Positions 1 through 9,291 of a stretch of DNA of 53,389 nt are shown one piece after another. The stretch is from Hydrococcus sp. Prado102 (lineage in GTDB: Bacteria > Cyanobacteriota > Cyanobacteriia > Cyanobacteriales > Microcystaceae), in NCBI GenBank assembly GCA_025454425.1, contig JALOOL010000002.1:1-53389 (forward strand), read 5' to 3'. Both the position numbers and the translations under genes were made by a program. Each line of letters begins with the position of its first letter. Position 1 is the first letter of the stretch. Below the pieces are notes generated by a model. It was not told the origin of the DNA. It saw nothing but the letters and a program-made list of their open reading frames with translations, and searched no databases.

Positions 1-115
1 TATTTTCATTTAAGAGAAGTGGATAATGGTTGAAAGCTATACGGGGCGAGGAATTCAAAAAATGATTGCCCCTCGTTGCACGAACCTTCTATTTTCGCCA
101 ATTTGGAGTAAAGTA

Positions 116-129
116 TGAATATGTGTTCA
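116..129 (+). promoter_or_regulatory. SmtB/ZiaR-like operator
   Basis: The 14 bp read on the minus strand are TGAACACATATTCA. This matches the 6-2-6 core of the cyanobacterial SmtB operator (TGAACA-NN-TATTCA) in both arms. It lies 33 bp upstream of a Zn/Cd-type P1B ATPase, where a metal-released ArsR/SmtB repressor would be expected. The cognate regulator gene is not in the window and may lie before position 1. The match is seen directly; the function is inferred. Confidence 0.6.
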
Positions 130-162
130 AATGTCTAAATTTACTCTAACCCAAGAGGTAAA

Positions 163-2130
163 ATGAAACAAACCAAAGCTAACCGCTCCGGCTGTTGTAG
201 TTGTAGTCACGACGAGCAACCCCTACACGAGCATGAAAATCACGCTCGCGAACATAGTCACAACGATGGCAATTTTGAGTTAAAAAGAGAACTCATTCCC
301 GTTCTTTTAGTCGTAGTCTTGTTTATTTTTGGTTTTACTTTTGAAGAAAACCTACACAATACTCCTTTCTCTATTGCTGAATATCTCGTCTTTATTCCTG
401 CTTATTTGTTAAGTGGATGGAATGTTTTAACTATTGCGGGACGGAACATTCTTCGAGGCAGATTTTTTGATGAAAACTTTTTGATGACTATTGCTACTTT
501 GGGAGCGATCGCGATTCATAAGCTTCCCGAAGCAGTTGGAGTTATGTTGTTTTTCAAAATAGGCGAATTGTTCCAAGAATTTGCCGTTGGCAGATCTCGT
601 AAATCGATTAAATCGCTTTTAGAAATTCGTCCCGACTATGCAAATTTAAAAGTTAATGAGGAAGTTAAAAAAGTTTCTCCAGAATCAGTTAATCTTGGCG
701 ACTTAATCATCGTTAAACCAGGAGAAAAGATTCCTTTAGACGGCGAAGTCATTCAAGGAAACTCTCAACTCGATACGTCTGCTTTAACGGGTGAATCAGT
801 ACCTCGTACTGTTAAGGTTGGAGAAATAGTTTTAGCAGGAATGCTCAATAAAACGGGAGTTTTACTCGTCACAGTGACTAAATTATTTGGTGAATCTTCA
901 ATAGCTCGAATTTTAGATTTAGTAGAAAATGCTAGTTCTAAAAAATCTCCAACGCAAAAATTTATTACCAAATTTGCTCGCTATTACACGCCGTTTGTTG
1001 TCTTTGCTTCCCTTGCTGTCGCGATTATTCCACCTTTATTTATACCAGGTGCAACTCAAGCAGAATGGGCTTACCGTGCTTTAATTTTATTAGTTATTTC
1101 CTGTCCTTGTGGCTTAGTGATTAGTATTCCTTTGGGATATTTTGGTGGCGTTGGCGGTGCTGCTAAACGAGGCATTCTCGTTAAAGGTGCGATGTATCTC
1201 GACACCCTTACTCAAGTCAAAACAGTCGTTTTTGATAAAACAGGAACTTTAACAAAAGGAGTATTTAAAGTCACAGATATCGCGACCAAAAATGGACTGA
1301 CCAAAGATGAATTAATTTCAGTAGCTGCTCAAGTAGAATCACATTCTAATCATCCCATCGCTCAATCGATTCGCGAATCTTACGGACAACCAATTGATGA
1401 TTCCCAAGTAAAAGATTATCAAGAAATAGCAGGTCATGGTATCAAAGCGACTGTAAAAGATCGCCTAGTCATTGCTGGAAATGATAAGTTGCTGCATCGG
1501 GAAAATATCGAACACGATACTTGCGATGTGCAAGGAACAGTCGTTCATTTAGCAGTAGATAATCTTTATGCTGGCTATATTTCTATTGCCGATGAGATTA
1601 AAGATGATGCAGCTTTGGCAATTTCTTGTCTCAAAAAATTAGGCGTAGAAAATACAGTCATGTTGACCGGAGATAGCAGAATTGTTGCTGCCAAAATTGC
1701 CGACGAACTTGGATTAAATTCCTACATGGCGGAGTTATTACCAGAAGACAAAGTTGAGGCACTCGAAAAAATTATCGCTCAATCGGGAAAAAAGGATAAG
1801 GTTGTTTTTGTCGGCGATGGGATCAATGATGCACCTGTAATTGCCAGGGCAGATGTGGGTATGGCAATGGGGGGATTGGGTTCGGATGCAGCAATCGAAA
1901 CGGCAGATGTGGTTATTATGACCGATGCACCGTCAAAAGTTGCAGAGGCTATTCAAGTCGGCAGAAAAACTCGCAATATTGTTTGGCAAAATATCATTTT
2001 TGCCATGTCTGTTAAAAGCTTATTTATCGTCTTGGGTGCTTTTGGGTTAGCAACGATGTGGGAAGCGGTTTTTGCCGATGTGGGTGTCGCTTTAGCAGCT
2101 ATTTTCAATGCGACTAGAGTTTTGAAGTAG
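163..2130 (+). CDS. P1B-2-type Zn2+/Cd2+ (Pb2+) efflux ATPase
   Basis: Inner-membrane ATPase expected to export divalent soft metals, related to ZiaA/CadA/ZntA. The N-terminus has no ferredoxin-like HMA domain. Instead it has a Cys/His-rich tail (CCSCSHDE near residues 11-18, then several His to about residue 34). Visible motifs are TGES at 209-212, the transmembrane CPC at 314-316 followed by GLVIS, the phosphorylated Asp in DKTGT at 358, GDGIND at 551-556, and an Asp/Gly-containing last helix (FADVGVALAA), as in Zn/Cd pumps. The start has a GAGGT ribosome site. An SmtB-like operator lies just upstream. A DUF411 protein follows after 29 bp, probably in the same operon. CPC alone does not fix the metal; the last helix and the operator favour Zn/Cd over Cu. 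Confidence 0.92.
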   Translation: MKQTKANRSGCCSCSHDEQPLHEHENHAREHSHNDGNFELKRELIPVLLVVVLFIFGFTFEENLHNTPFSIAEYLVFIPAYLLSGWNVLTIAGRNILRGRFFDENFLMTIATLGAIAIHKLPEAVGVMLFFKIGELFQEFAVGRSRKSIKSLLEIRPDYANLKVNEEVKKVSPESVNLGDLIIVKPGEKIPLDGEVIQGNSQLDTSALTGESVPRTVKVGEIVLAGMLNKTGVLLVTVTKLFGESSIARILDLVENASSKKSPTQKFITKFARYYTPFVVFASLAVAIIPPLFIPGATQAEWAYRALILLVISCPCGLVISIPLGYFGGVGGAAKRGILVKGAMYLDTLTQVKTVVFDKTGTLTKGVFKVTDIATKNGLTKDELISVAAQVESHSNHPIAQSIRESYGQPIDDSQVKDYQEIAGHGIKATVKDRLVIAGNDKLLHRENIEHDTCDVQGTVVHLAVDNLYAGYISIADEIKDDAALAISCLKKLGVENTVMLTGDSRIVAAKIADELGLNSYMAELLPEDKVEALEKIIAQSGKKDKVVFVGDGINDAPVIARADVGMAMGGLGSDAAIETADVVIMTDAPSKVAEAIQVGRKTRNIVWQNIIFAMSVKSLFIVLGAFGLATMWEAVFADVGVALAAIFNATRVLK

Positions 2131-2159
2131 AAAGCTATTGGTTTTGGAGAGTAGATCTA

Positions 2160-2651
2160 ATGAAATTTGGAAGTGCAATCGTTCTATTATCAGTTTTTAT
2201 CGCATCGATTTTCTTACCCGTTAGTGCCAATGAAAGCGTCTGGGATAGAGAAACTAAACCCTATTGGGGAAACCTTAATGCCGTCGTGTATAGCAGTCCA
2301 TCTTGTAGTTGTTGCGAAGGATGGAGCGAACATTTGAGAAAGCATGGTTTTTCAGTCAGAAATGTCAAAACAGCCGACATGAAAGCCATTAAACAGAAAT
2401 ACAATCTACCATCAGAACTGGCATCGTGTCACACAGCAATTATTAACGGGTATGTTATCGAAGGGCACGTGCCAGCCGATGATATTAAGCGTCTTTTAGA
2501 AAACAAGTCAGATCTTGTTGGCATATCTGTTCCGCAAATGCCTGTAGGAACACCTGGTATGGAGTCAGGCAACCAAAAAGAGCCTTTTACTGTAGTTTCA
2601 TTCGACAAGAATGGCAAATTCGAGAGATTTAAAGAGTATTCCTCTTACTGA
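2160..2651 (+). CDS. DUF411 exported metal-binding protein
   Basis: A 163-residue protein with an N-terminal signal peptide (hydrophobic stretch about residues 5-22). The cysteine cluster C49-x-C51-C52 sits in the sequence SSPSCSCCEGW, with another Cys at 90 in ASCHTA. This is the thioredoxin-like DUF411 pattern found beside copper and other metal-resistance genes (sometimes called CopG). Its exact role is unknown; periplasmic metal binding is inferred. It follows the Zn/Cd ATPase by 29 bp and has a GGAGAG ribosome site, so co-transcription is likely. Confidence 0.85.
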   Translation: MKFGSAIVLLSVFIASIFLPVSANESVWDRETKPYWGNLNAVVYSSPSCSCCEGWSEHLRKHGFSVRNVKTADMKAIKQKYNLPSELASCHTAIINGYVIEGHVPADDIKRLLENKSDLVGISVPQMPVGTPGMESGNQKEPFTVVSFDKNGKFERFKEYSSY

Positions 2652-2726
2652 TTCAAATTCTTACTAAATACGTCCTCAACAAAAAGTATAAATTCGTCTG
2701 AAAAATTTACTGTTAACTGTGAGGTT

Positions 2727-3653
2727 ATGATGAGACGAAAACGCACTACTCCCTGGATTTACCGTTATTCCCGTCCGATTATGGCAGGCATTGCCAGCAT
2801 TGGTGCTGTAGTGACTGCCTATCTTACCGCAGTCAAATTAGGTGGAGGAGAAGCGATTTGTCCCGTCAGTGGCTGCGATGTAGTACTGAACAGTCCTTGG
2901 GCAACGGTTTTTGGTTTGCCACTTTCTTTGTTCGGCTTTTTGGGCTATTTCAGCATGACGGTTTTTGCCGTTGCTCCCTTATTTTTAAACTCGCTAGAAC
3001 AAAAGCGATTCCGCGCCAAATTAGAAAATTGGACGGGGCTTTTGCTGTTTATGGGCGGAACGGCAATGATGGTCTTTAGTGCCTATCTCATGTATTTATT
3101 AGCTTATGAAATCAAGGCAGCTTGTACTTACTGTATCGCTTCTGCTGTACTCTCGTTAAGCTTGTTTATCTTGGCAATAATCGGTCGAGAATGGGAAGAC
3201 ATCAAACAGTTATTTTTTACCGGAATTATGGTTGCTGTCATCGTTTTAGTGGGAACGCTGGGCGTTTACGCAAATGTCAATAATACGAGTGCTTCTACTC
3301 AAGTCGGCGACTATATAATTACCACTTCTTCAGGTGAGGCTGAACTGAGTTTAGCACAACATTTAAAGCAAATTGATGCAAAGATGTATGGGGCTTTTAC
3401 CTGTCCTCACTGTCAAAATCAAAAGCATTTATTTGGTAAAGAAGCAGCCGCCCAATTGAATTATATTGAGTGCCATCCTAAAGGAAGAAATTCCCAAACC
3501 GATCTTTGTATGAAAGCCAATATTCAGGGCTTTCCAACGTGGGAAATTAAGGGAAAAATGTATCAAGGCGAGAAAACTTTGCAAGAGTTAGCCGATTTGT
3601 CTGGTTATAAGGGCGATCGCAATTTTAAAAACACTCTCACTCCTGGACATTAA
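2727..3653 (+). CDS. VKOR-thioredoxin fusion, disulfide-bond oxidase
   Basis: Integral membrane protein combining a vitamin K epoxide reductase domain (about residues 15-165) with a thioredoxin-like domain (about 215-300). This is the usual cyanobacterial arrangement for oxidising cysteines of exported proteins with quinone as acceptor. The VKOR loop cysteines are C45 and C50 and the quinone-side pair is CTYC (133-136). The thioredoxin active site is CPHC (226-229). There are two adjacent start codons, 2727 and 2730. The GAGG at 2721 is better spaced from 2730. It probably belongs with the two upstream metal genes and could maintain Cys-rich periplasmic proteins such as the DUF411 protein. 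Confidence 0.92.
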   Translation: MMRRKRTTPWIYRYSRPIMAGIASIGAVVTAYLTAVKLGGGEAICPVSGCDVVLNSPWATVFGLPLSLFGFLGYFSMTVFAVAPLFLNSLEQKRFRAKLENWTGLLLFMGGTAMMVFSAYLMYLLAYEIKAACTYCIASAVLSLSLFILAIIGREWEDIKQLFFTGIMVAVIVLVGTLGVYANVNNTSASTQVGDYIITTSSGEAELSLAQHLKQIDAKMYGAFTCPHCQNQKHLFGKEAAAQLNYIECHPKGRNSQTDLCMKANIQGFPTWEIKGKMYQGEKTLQELADLSGYKGDRNFKNTLTPGH

Positions 3654-3834
3654 TTTATTACTCCGAAAAACTTGCAAAAACAGTTAGTAAACAAGAGATA
3701 AATTTTGCTAAAAAAATTACTGTTTGCAGCCAAGCGATCGCTTTTAGGGGGAGATAAGCGCGAAGCTGTCATCAAGTACAATCTAGCCTAAGATACTTAC
3801 TCTGTAAGGATTTCAAAATCATAATTTGGGAAAT

Positions 3835-3848
3835 ATAGCGATCGCTAT
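3835..3848. terminator. HIP1-centred palindrome between convergent genes
   Basis: A perfect 14 bp palindrome, ATAGCGATCGCTAT, sits in the 223 bp gap between two convergent genes (ending at 3653 and 3877). It is A/T-flanked and could fold in transcripts from either side. There is no long U run, so terminator function is a guess. A second shorter HIP1 palindrome (AAGCGATCGCTT) lies near 3733. Confidence 0.35.
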
Positions 3849-3876
3849 TCTAAAAATTCTTTTAGCTAACATTTGT

Positions 3877-5568
3877 TTAATGGGATTTTTTAGATTCTTG
3901 ATGCTCCTCAATCAATCTGGTAGACTCAGACAAACTGGCTTGCTTGTGATTATCTGTATAAACCTCGGTTTCATAGATAATAGCGTTGTTATCTGAATGG
4001 CTAGGGCTTGCCAGACTAGGACGGGTACGACGACCAGCTAAAACACCAATTGAAAAAGCCCCAATCCCGAATATCAGTCCTCCTCCTGCTCCTACTAACC
4101 ACCACGGGACTGGAAAGCTGCTATTGTTAGTCGCGATCGCTTGTGAAGTTTCTTCTTGTTCTTTCTCGCCTTCTGCTGGCTTATTGCTACCTCGTAAAGA
4201 TTGGGCGTAAAGCTGAGGTGCGCGTTGTGTTACAATTTTATCTCCTTCAAATAGACCGCTTTTGACTTCAACTAAATCTCCAGAAGTTTGACCTAACGTG
4301 ACTTCAACGGGCTGAAAAGCGTTCCCATTTTGCACGTAAACCAGTTGCTTGCCATTTGCCTCAACTAAAGCCGAGTTGGGAATGGCTAAGATAGCCGCCG
4401 AAGTTTGACTGGTCAACACTTCTAATTCTGCAAACATCCCTGGTTTGAGGACTCCACCAGAGTTTTCGATTTGCGCTCTCACGGGTACGACTCGCGTTTC
4501 GCCTTGCACTACCGATCCAATTGAGGTGATGCGTCCAGTAAAAGTGCGATCGCTTACGGAAGCAGCTTTCAAACTTACCCGTTGACCCATTTTTATTTGA
4601 TTCAAATCTTTTTCATAAATATTCGCCGTAGCATAAACGCGACTGTCGTTAACAATCGTCATTAGCTTGCCGCCCGCATCTTGAAATGATTGTCCGAGGG
4701 TAACTTCTCTGTCAGCAACTCTACCAGAAATCGGCGCAGTTATCGTTACCAATCCTTTAGCATTGGCACGAGTTCCTAGTTGAGCCAGCCGAGTTTGATA
4801 AACCGAATCGCTTAGTTTCAATCGTGATTTAGCCACTTCAACTGCCGCCTGAGCGCGTTTGAATTGTGCTTCGGCATCGATTACATCCCGACGACTCGAA
4901 GCTCTGGTAAGATCGGCTTGTGCCTCCTTAAACTGAGTTTCAGACTCCAATGCCGTTCGGCGTGGCAAAGCGCCAGATTCAGCTAATTGCTTGTCCTTTT
5001 CATACTTCTCTTTGGCAAAAGATAATTGGCTTTGTGCTTGCGCTATCTCATCGGTGGCTATTTGGGAAAATTTTTCGTAATTTTGTCGAGCTAGGTTTAA
5101 ATCCGCCTGTGCCTGCTGTAAATCTGCCTCCGCTTCTGCTCGCTTTTCTTGGGAGCTAACCCGCAACTCTACCAACTGAGGACTGTAGAGGACGGCGACG
5201 GGTTGACCCGATTCTACTCTGTCCCCCGGTTCTACTAAAAGTTCTGTCACTTTCGCTCCTTCGACAGGCGTAGTAACTTCTACTTGTTTGCTAGGCAGGG
5301 TTTCAATCTGTCCGGTGGTTTTTAGTCCAACATCAACGCGCTTTCTCGTGACGGGTTCGACGGTAATTCCCAACCGTGTTGCGGTTTGGGCATCGACTGG
5401 AATGGAATTAACAGTCTCGCTAGTAGCATTTCCACCTTGAAATTCATCGCCGTGTCCGCCGTGTGCTAAAACCGCAGTGGGAGAAGTTAAGAGAAATAGG
5501 CTCAGAAGCCCCCCAGAAAGGCGACGGAGCGGCGAAAGGGAGTAAAATCGGTTAGTCTTGTTCGCCAT
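3877..5568 (-). CDS. RND-type periplasmic adaptor (CusB/CopB-like)
   Basis: A 563-residue membrane-fusion protein of the HlyD/CusB family. It has a signal peptide ending near AVLAHGGHG, a biotinyl-lipoyl-like segment (VTELLVEPGDRVESGQPVAVLYSP, about 108-132), a long coiled-coil hairpin (about 135-250) and a beta-barrel region (about 270-450). It is longer than most adaptors. It has an acidic linker and an extra C-terminal helix (WWLVGAGGGLIFGIGAFSIGVLAG) followed by a His-containing tail. The family delivers substrate to an RND pump, but no RND pump or outer-membrane partner is in the window. A direct-repeat box 64 bp upstream suggests metal-responsive activation, as for copBAC of Synechocystis. 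The AAGGA ribosome site supports this start. Confidence 0.85.
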   Translation of the reverse strand: MANKTNRFYSLSPLRRLSGGLLSLFLLTSPTAVLAHGGHGDEFQGGNATSETVNSIPVDAQTATRLGITVEPVTRKRVDVGLKTTGQIETLPSKQVEVTTPVEGAKVTELLVEPGDRVESGQPVAVLYSPQLVELRVSSQEKRAEAEADLQQAQADLNLARQNYEKFSQIATDEIAQAQSQLSFAKEKYEKDKQLAESGALPRRTALESETQFKEAQADLTRASSRRDVIDAEAQFKRAQAAVEVAKSRLKLSDSVYQTRLAQLGTRANAKGLVTITAPISGRVADREVTLGQSFQDAGGKLMTIVNDSRVYATANIYEKDLNQIKMGQRVSLKAASVSDRTFTGRITSIGSVVQGETRVVPVRAQIENSGGVLKPGMFAELEVLTSQTSAAILAIPNSALVEANGKQLVYVQNGNAFQPVEVTLGQTSGDLVEVKSGLFEGDKIVTQRAPQLYAQSLRGSNKPAEGEKEQEETSQAIATNNSSFPVPWWLVGAGGGLIFGIGAFSIGVLAGRRTRPSLASPSHSDNNAIIYETEVYTDNHKQASLSESTRLIEEHQESKKSH

Positions 5569-5631
5569 CGGGAAAAGTCCTTAAAGATTAAGGCTAAAAA
5601 CTGCACTTAAATAATAGTTTTTCAGGTGAAG

Positions 5632-5649
5632 ATGAAATCAGGATGAAAT
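5632..5649 (-). promoter_or_regulatory. Direct-repeat box 1 (ATTTCAT-N4-ATTTCAT)
   Basis: Two ATTTCAT half-sites with 11 bp periodicity on the coding strand of the adaptor gene ending at 3877. The hexamer TATTAT (5616-5611) begins exactly 15 nt after the box and fits a -10 element. The box would therefore replace a normal -35, as in response-regulator-activated promoters. Confidence 0.75.
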
Positions 5650-5706
5650 TTAGAGCCGCTCTTGAAAGGAATTCTCTCATTTCATCCTGTCTAAAAAGTA
5701 TAGGTT

Positions 5707-6396
5707 TTACTGGTTATACCAGTCTTTTCGCCATTGTTTCATTTGGTCGATTTCTTCTTGTTGGGAAGTTAGAATCGCTTGAGACAATTGTTGAATTTCA
5801 GGTCGCTTGGATTTACCCAAAGCATCACGCGCCATGATAAGTGCCCCTTCGTGATGAGGAATCATCGCGTTAATGAATCGCAGGTCAAAATCCGTATCGG
5901 CTTTTCCTAAGTCCATACTCATCATCATGCTTTGCTTATGTTCTTCGGTCATTGCCATAGAGTGATTCATCTCGGCGTGCCACATAATCGGCGTATCGCT
6001 AGCATTGGGATACCATGCTTTGCGCCACTCTTTCATCTGCGCGATTTCTTTTTCTTGAGCGGCAATAATATCCTGGGCAAGCTTTTTCATTTCGGGACGT
6101 TGAGAATGTTGCAAAACCGCTTGAGCCATGTTTACAGCCCCTTGATGGTGTAAAACCATAGAATCTATATATCGCAAATCGTAGTCGGCATCGGCAGGCC
6201 CCAAGTCCATCGACATTTCGTGGTTCATGCCACCGTGCTGCGATTCCTTCTGCGCGTTAGTCACTTCAGTAACATTAGAAGGATTGGAGCCTTGGGTTGG
6301 GTTGGAAGTGGCATTAGAACAGGCGGTGGGGAGGATAGATATGCCTATGAGAGTGAAACAGGCGATCGCGCTAGTTTTTAGGGAATTTCCTTGCAT
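5707..6396 (-). CDS. DUF305 metal-binding protein (CopM-like), two repeats
   Basis: Exported protein of 229 residues with two DUF305 repeats (about 60-135 and 155-229). Each repeat contains a HH signature (VLHHQGAVNMA and IPHHEGALIMA) and ends in QMKxWRKxWY. The linkers are rich in Met and His (HGGMNHEMSM, HSMAM, SMMMSM), typical Cu(I) ligands. The N-terminus is a signal sequence ending in PTAC, possibly a weak lipobox. In Synechocystis the DUF305 protein CopM binds copper and aids resistance; a similar periplasmic buffering role is inferred here. The gene has its own direct-repeat box 48 bp upstream. It is one of three DUF305 genes in the window. Confidence 0.9.
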   Translation of the reverse strand: MQGNSLKTSAIACFTLIGISILPTACSNATSNPTQGSNPSNVTEVTNAQKESQHGGMNHEMSMDLGPADADYDLRYIDSMVLHHQGAVNMAQAVLQHSQRPEMKKLAQDIIAAQEKEIAQMKEWRKAWYPNASDTPIMWHAEMNHSMAMTEEHKQSMMMSMDLGKADTDFDLRFINAMIPHHEGALIMARDALGKSKRPEIQQLSQAILTSQQEEIDQMKQWRKDWYNQ

Positions 6397-6443
6397 AGAT
6401 TTCCAAATAAGCTTACCTAAGAAATCTAGATTGGCAGGCGAAT

Positions 6444-6461
6444 ATGAAATCAGGATGAAAT
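6444..6461 (-). promoter_or_regulatory. Direct-repeat box 2
   Basis: ATTTCAT-N4-ATTTCAT on the coding strand of the DUF305 gene ending at 5707. TAGATT (6428-6423) begins 15 nt after the box, the same spacing as box 1. Confidence 0.75.
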
Positions 6462-6503
6462 TTTTATCGGGTTTGGGTTAAATATCTCTTCTATTTCATT
6501 TGC

Positions 6504-7265
6504 CTAATGCCGTTCGGGGTGACCAAACCAAGATTTTTGGCGATCGCCATATTTACACTCTAGTAGGTGTTCGACTTGTTCGAGATTGCCTTGGGCAGCA
6601 ATCCAACCCCCTTCAACATCTGGAAAATCTAGTTTACAATTCTCACATTTTTTCCCATCGTAAAAACGAATCGGACACCAGAATGATTCTAGATTCCTCA
6701 GCATTTCAGCACCGAGCGAATATACCCCAGTCATCCAGTCGCAATACAGACACCAAATCAGATCGTGTCCCACCAATCCTTGAAACTTCTGACGGCTGAC
6801 GTTAATCCATTCATCGTGCTTGTAAGTTGGAAATCCAACTAACCAAATTAGAAGCGGATACAACGTGAATTGGGCAAAGCGGATTAACCAAAACGCAGGC
6901 AAAACCAGCGTCGTTACCCACAAAGCCAGATTATTGCGCCACCAACCAATCGTCCGATTGTGGAATTTAACAATACGAGAACCCCCGATCGCATCGCGAT
7001 GAGCTAATTCGTGACTGAAAATCCATAATTGCATCGCGCCTATTTGTGCGACGAGAGTAGTCACAATTCCCAGCCACCCCGCTATCAGTCCGCCAATCGC
7101 CCAAGGAATCCAGGTCATAACCGATAAGACAAGATCGAGCCAAGGAGCTTTAGTACAAGCTTCGACAAGATCTTTACCGAACTGACCCAAGCGAGGCATT
7201 AATGTCAGCAATAAGATTAGAGAAATTTCTAAAGCCAAGACGGCAGCGAATAGAATAGTTAACAT
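6504..7265 (-). CDS. Membrane protein with HExxH motif, putative metalloprotease-like
   Basis: A 253-residue protein with several hydrophobic helices (about 1-23, 45-83, 105-140) and HELAH at 85-89, a zinc-protease-type HExxH at the end of a helix. The C-terminal half carries conserved-looking aromatic/Cys segments (WCLYCDWMTG, SFWCPIRFYDGKKCENCKLDF), including a CxxC that could bind metal. I do not recognise a named family. It is the last gene of a probable operon after FtsH (29 bp gap), which suggests a role in membrane-protein quality control. The protease call rests only on the short motif, and a third zinc ligand was not identified. Confidence 0.7.
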   Translation of the reverse strand: MLTILFAAVLALEISLILLLTLMPRLGQFGKDLVEACTKAPWLDLVLSVMTWIPWAIGGLIAGWLGIVTTLVAQIGAMQLWIFSHELAHRDAIGGSRIVKFHNRTIGWWRNNLALWVTTLVLPAFWLIRFAQFTLYPLLIWLVGFPTYKHDEWINVSRQKFQGLVGHDLIWCLYCDWMTGVYSLGAEMLRNLESFWCPIRFYDGKKCENCKLDFPDVEGGWIAAQGNLEQVEHLLECKYGDRQKSWFGHPERH

Positions 7266-7294
7266 GATTCATATTTCTCCCCATTAATATTAAG

Positions 7295-9253
7295 TTAGTT
7301 AGCGCGATCGCAACTTTCCCTTATCAAAACGTCTGATAGTTCGCCCGTGTTTAACCAAACTGCCAATGCTTGCGGCGATCGCACCTGTTCTAAATAGCGG
7401 CGCAGTTGCTCTCCTTCGAGTATTTCTTTTTGTAAAAGCTGTTGGGTCATGTCTTCGAGTAAGGTACGATTGCTTTCAAGAATATTTAAGGCGATCCGAT
7501 GCGATCCATCGAGCAACTGCTTAACCTCTCCATCAATCTCCTCGGTAACTTTAGGGCTGACTGAGCGACGCGGGTTAGAAAAGCCATCCAAAAATTGCTG
7601 CTGCACTTTCTCAAGAGCAATCGGTCCCAGCTTTTTGCTCATGCCATAGAGCGTAATCGTTCGTTCTGCTAAATCCGTTGCCTTTTGAATATCGTCGCTG
7701 GCTCCCGTGGAAACCTTACCCAACACAATCTCTTCGGCGGATCTTCCCGCTAGAAGCGTGGTAATTCGACCGCGAATTTCATCTTCTGCCATCAAGAAGC
7801 GGTCTTCTTCAGGTAGCTGTAGGGTGTAGCCAAGCGCACCTACCCCTCTGGGAACGATAGAAATTTTCTGTACCTTACCAGCCCCAGGCATTAAAGCTCC
7901 GACGATCGCGTGTCCCGCTTCGTGGTAAGCAACAGTTTTCTTTTCCACCTCATTAAGGACGCGGGATTTTTTCTCCAAACCAGCGATAACGCGCTCGATC
8001 GCTTCGTTAAAGTCAGCCATCGTTACCGCTTCTCGATTTTGACGAGCCGCCAATAGCGCTGCTTCATTGACCAGATTGGCCAAATCTGCCCCAGCAAACC
8101 CCGGCGTGCGGGCAGCAACAGTTCCCAAGTCTACATCCGCAGCTAATTTGACCGATTCGATATGCACCTTAAGAATCGCTTCTCGCCCCAGCTTGTCAGG
8201 GCGATCGACGACGACCTGGCGATCGAAACGTCCGGGACGGCGCAGTGCCGGATCTAACACTTCAGGGCGGTTGGTTGCTGCGAGGATAATTACTCCCGTA
8301 TTCGCTTCAAATCCATCCATTTCGGTGAGTAACTGGTTGAGGGTTTGCTCTCGCTCGTCATTGCCCCCAATCAAATTTCCTGCACCGCCTCTGGATTTGC
8401 CCAAAGCATCGAGTTCGTCGATAAAGACAATACAGGGAGCTTGTTTCTTCGCTTGTTCAAACATATCCCGCACCCGCGCGGCTCCAACGCCAACGAACAA
8501 TTCAATAAATTCGGAACCAGAGATACTGAAGAAAGGAACGCCCGCTTCTCCAGCCACCGCCTTAGCTAAAAGGGTTTTCCCCGTTCCTGGCGCTCCTACC
8601 AAAAGCACGCCTTTAGGAATTTTTGCGCCAACGCGGGTATATTTGTCGGAATTTTTCAGGAACTCGACGATTTCTTGCAGTTCCTCTTCAGCCTCATCGA
8701 TTCCGGCAACATCGGCAAACGTTACCCCTGTATTGCCTTCAGAATAAATGCGAGCTTTACTTTTTCCTACTGTTAGGGCTGTTCCCGCTCCAGCTTGGGC
8801 GCGGTTGAGCATCCAACCCCAGATACCCAAGAAAATGAGGGGAGGAACGATCCATCCCAAAAGAGTTGTAAAAACGCCACTATTATCGGGCGGCGGGGCA
8901 CCGAATTCCACATTTTTTTCTGCTAATAACTTCGGCAAATCTGCATCTCCAGCGATAGGTCTGGTGACATAAGCTTTAGGCGGGGGCGAACTGTCCGCTT
9001 GAGTTGTTTGCGTTTTAGGGAGATCGGACTTGAGAATGTATTGAATTTGGTCTTGTCCGACTAAAGCTCTGCCAACCTTGCCATCCTTGACCTCCTTCAG
9101 AAATTGGCTGTAGAGAACTTCATTTGTTCGGGTACGAAAAGCGGGTGCGACAAAAAAGTGAAAAAGAATTAAGAATAGAAATAGCGTCACCAAGCTACTG
9201 CCGAAATGTTCGAGCTTGGGAGTTTTAGAATTTCCATCTTTTTCAACGGGCAT
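7295..9253 (-). CDS. ftsH: FtsH family ATP-dependent zinc metalloprotease
   Basis: Membrane-anchored AAA+ protease that degrades unassembled or damaged membrane proteins. With the start at 9253 it has 652 residues. It has an N-terminal helix (about 20-40), a periplasmic segment, a second helix (about 128-146), Walker A starting at G220 (GAPGTGKT), Walker B (VFIDELDA), the second region of homology with two Arg fingers (RRPGRFDR) and the zinc site HEAGH at 444-448. An in-frame start at 9385 would run into the upstream MFS gene. The start at 9253 is preferred because AGGAGAG lies 7-8 nt before it. Chromosomal cyanobacteria have several FtsH proteins; this extra copy sits between a drug/metal-type MFS exporter and an HExxH membrane protein. 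Confidence 0.95.
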   Translation of the reverse strand: MPVEKDGNSKTPKLEHFGSSLVTLFLFLILFHFFVAPAFRTRTNEVLYSQFLKEVKDGKVGRALVGQDQIQYILKSDLPKTQTTQADSSPPPKAYVTRPIAGDADLPKLLAEKNVEFGAPPPDNSGVFTTLLGWIVPPLIFLGIWGWMLNRAQAGAGTALTVGKSKARIYSEGNTGVTFADVAGIDEAEEELQEIVEFLKNSDKYTRVGAKIPKGVLLVGAPGTGKTLLAKAVAGEAGVPFFSISGSEFIELFVGVGAARVRDMFEQAKKQAPCIVFIDELDALGKSRGGAGNLIGGNDEREQTLNQLLTEMDGFEANTGVIILAATNRPEVLDPALRRPGRFDRQVVVDRPDKLGREAILKVHIESVKLAADVDLGTVAARTPGFAGADLANLVNEAALLAARQNREAVTMADFNEAIERVIAGLEKKSRVLNEVEKKTVAYHEAGHAIVGALMPGAGKVQKISIVPRGVGALGYTLQLPEEDRFLMAEDEIRGRITTLLAGRSAEEIVLGKVSTGASDDIQKATDLAERTITLYGMSKKLGPIALEKVQQQFLDGFSNPRRSVSPKVTEEIDGEVKQLLDGSHRIALNILESNRTLLEDMTQQLLQKEILEGEQLRRYLEQVRSPQALAVWLNTGELSDVLIRESCDRAN

Positions 9254-9291
9254 AGCGACTCTCCTAAGATGAGTTAAAACGGTAAAAGTAG

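Noticed and set aside
5679-5688. Extra ATTTCAT near box 1
   Set aside because: A single half-site without a partner 11 bp away. The same holds for ATTTCAT near 6493.
8067-8747. 226-codon plus-strand ORF
   Set aside because: Antisense shadow of the conserved FtsH ATPase domain, with Ser/Arg/Pro-rich product and no ribosome site.
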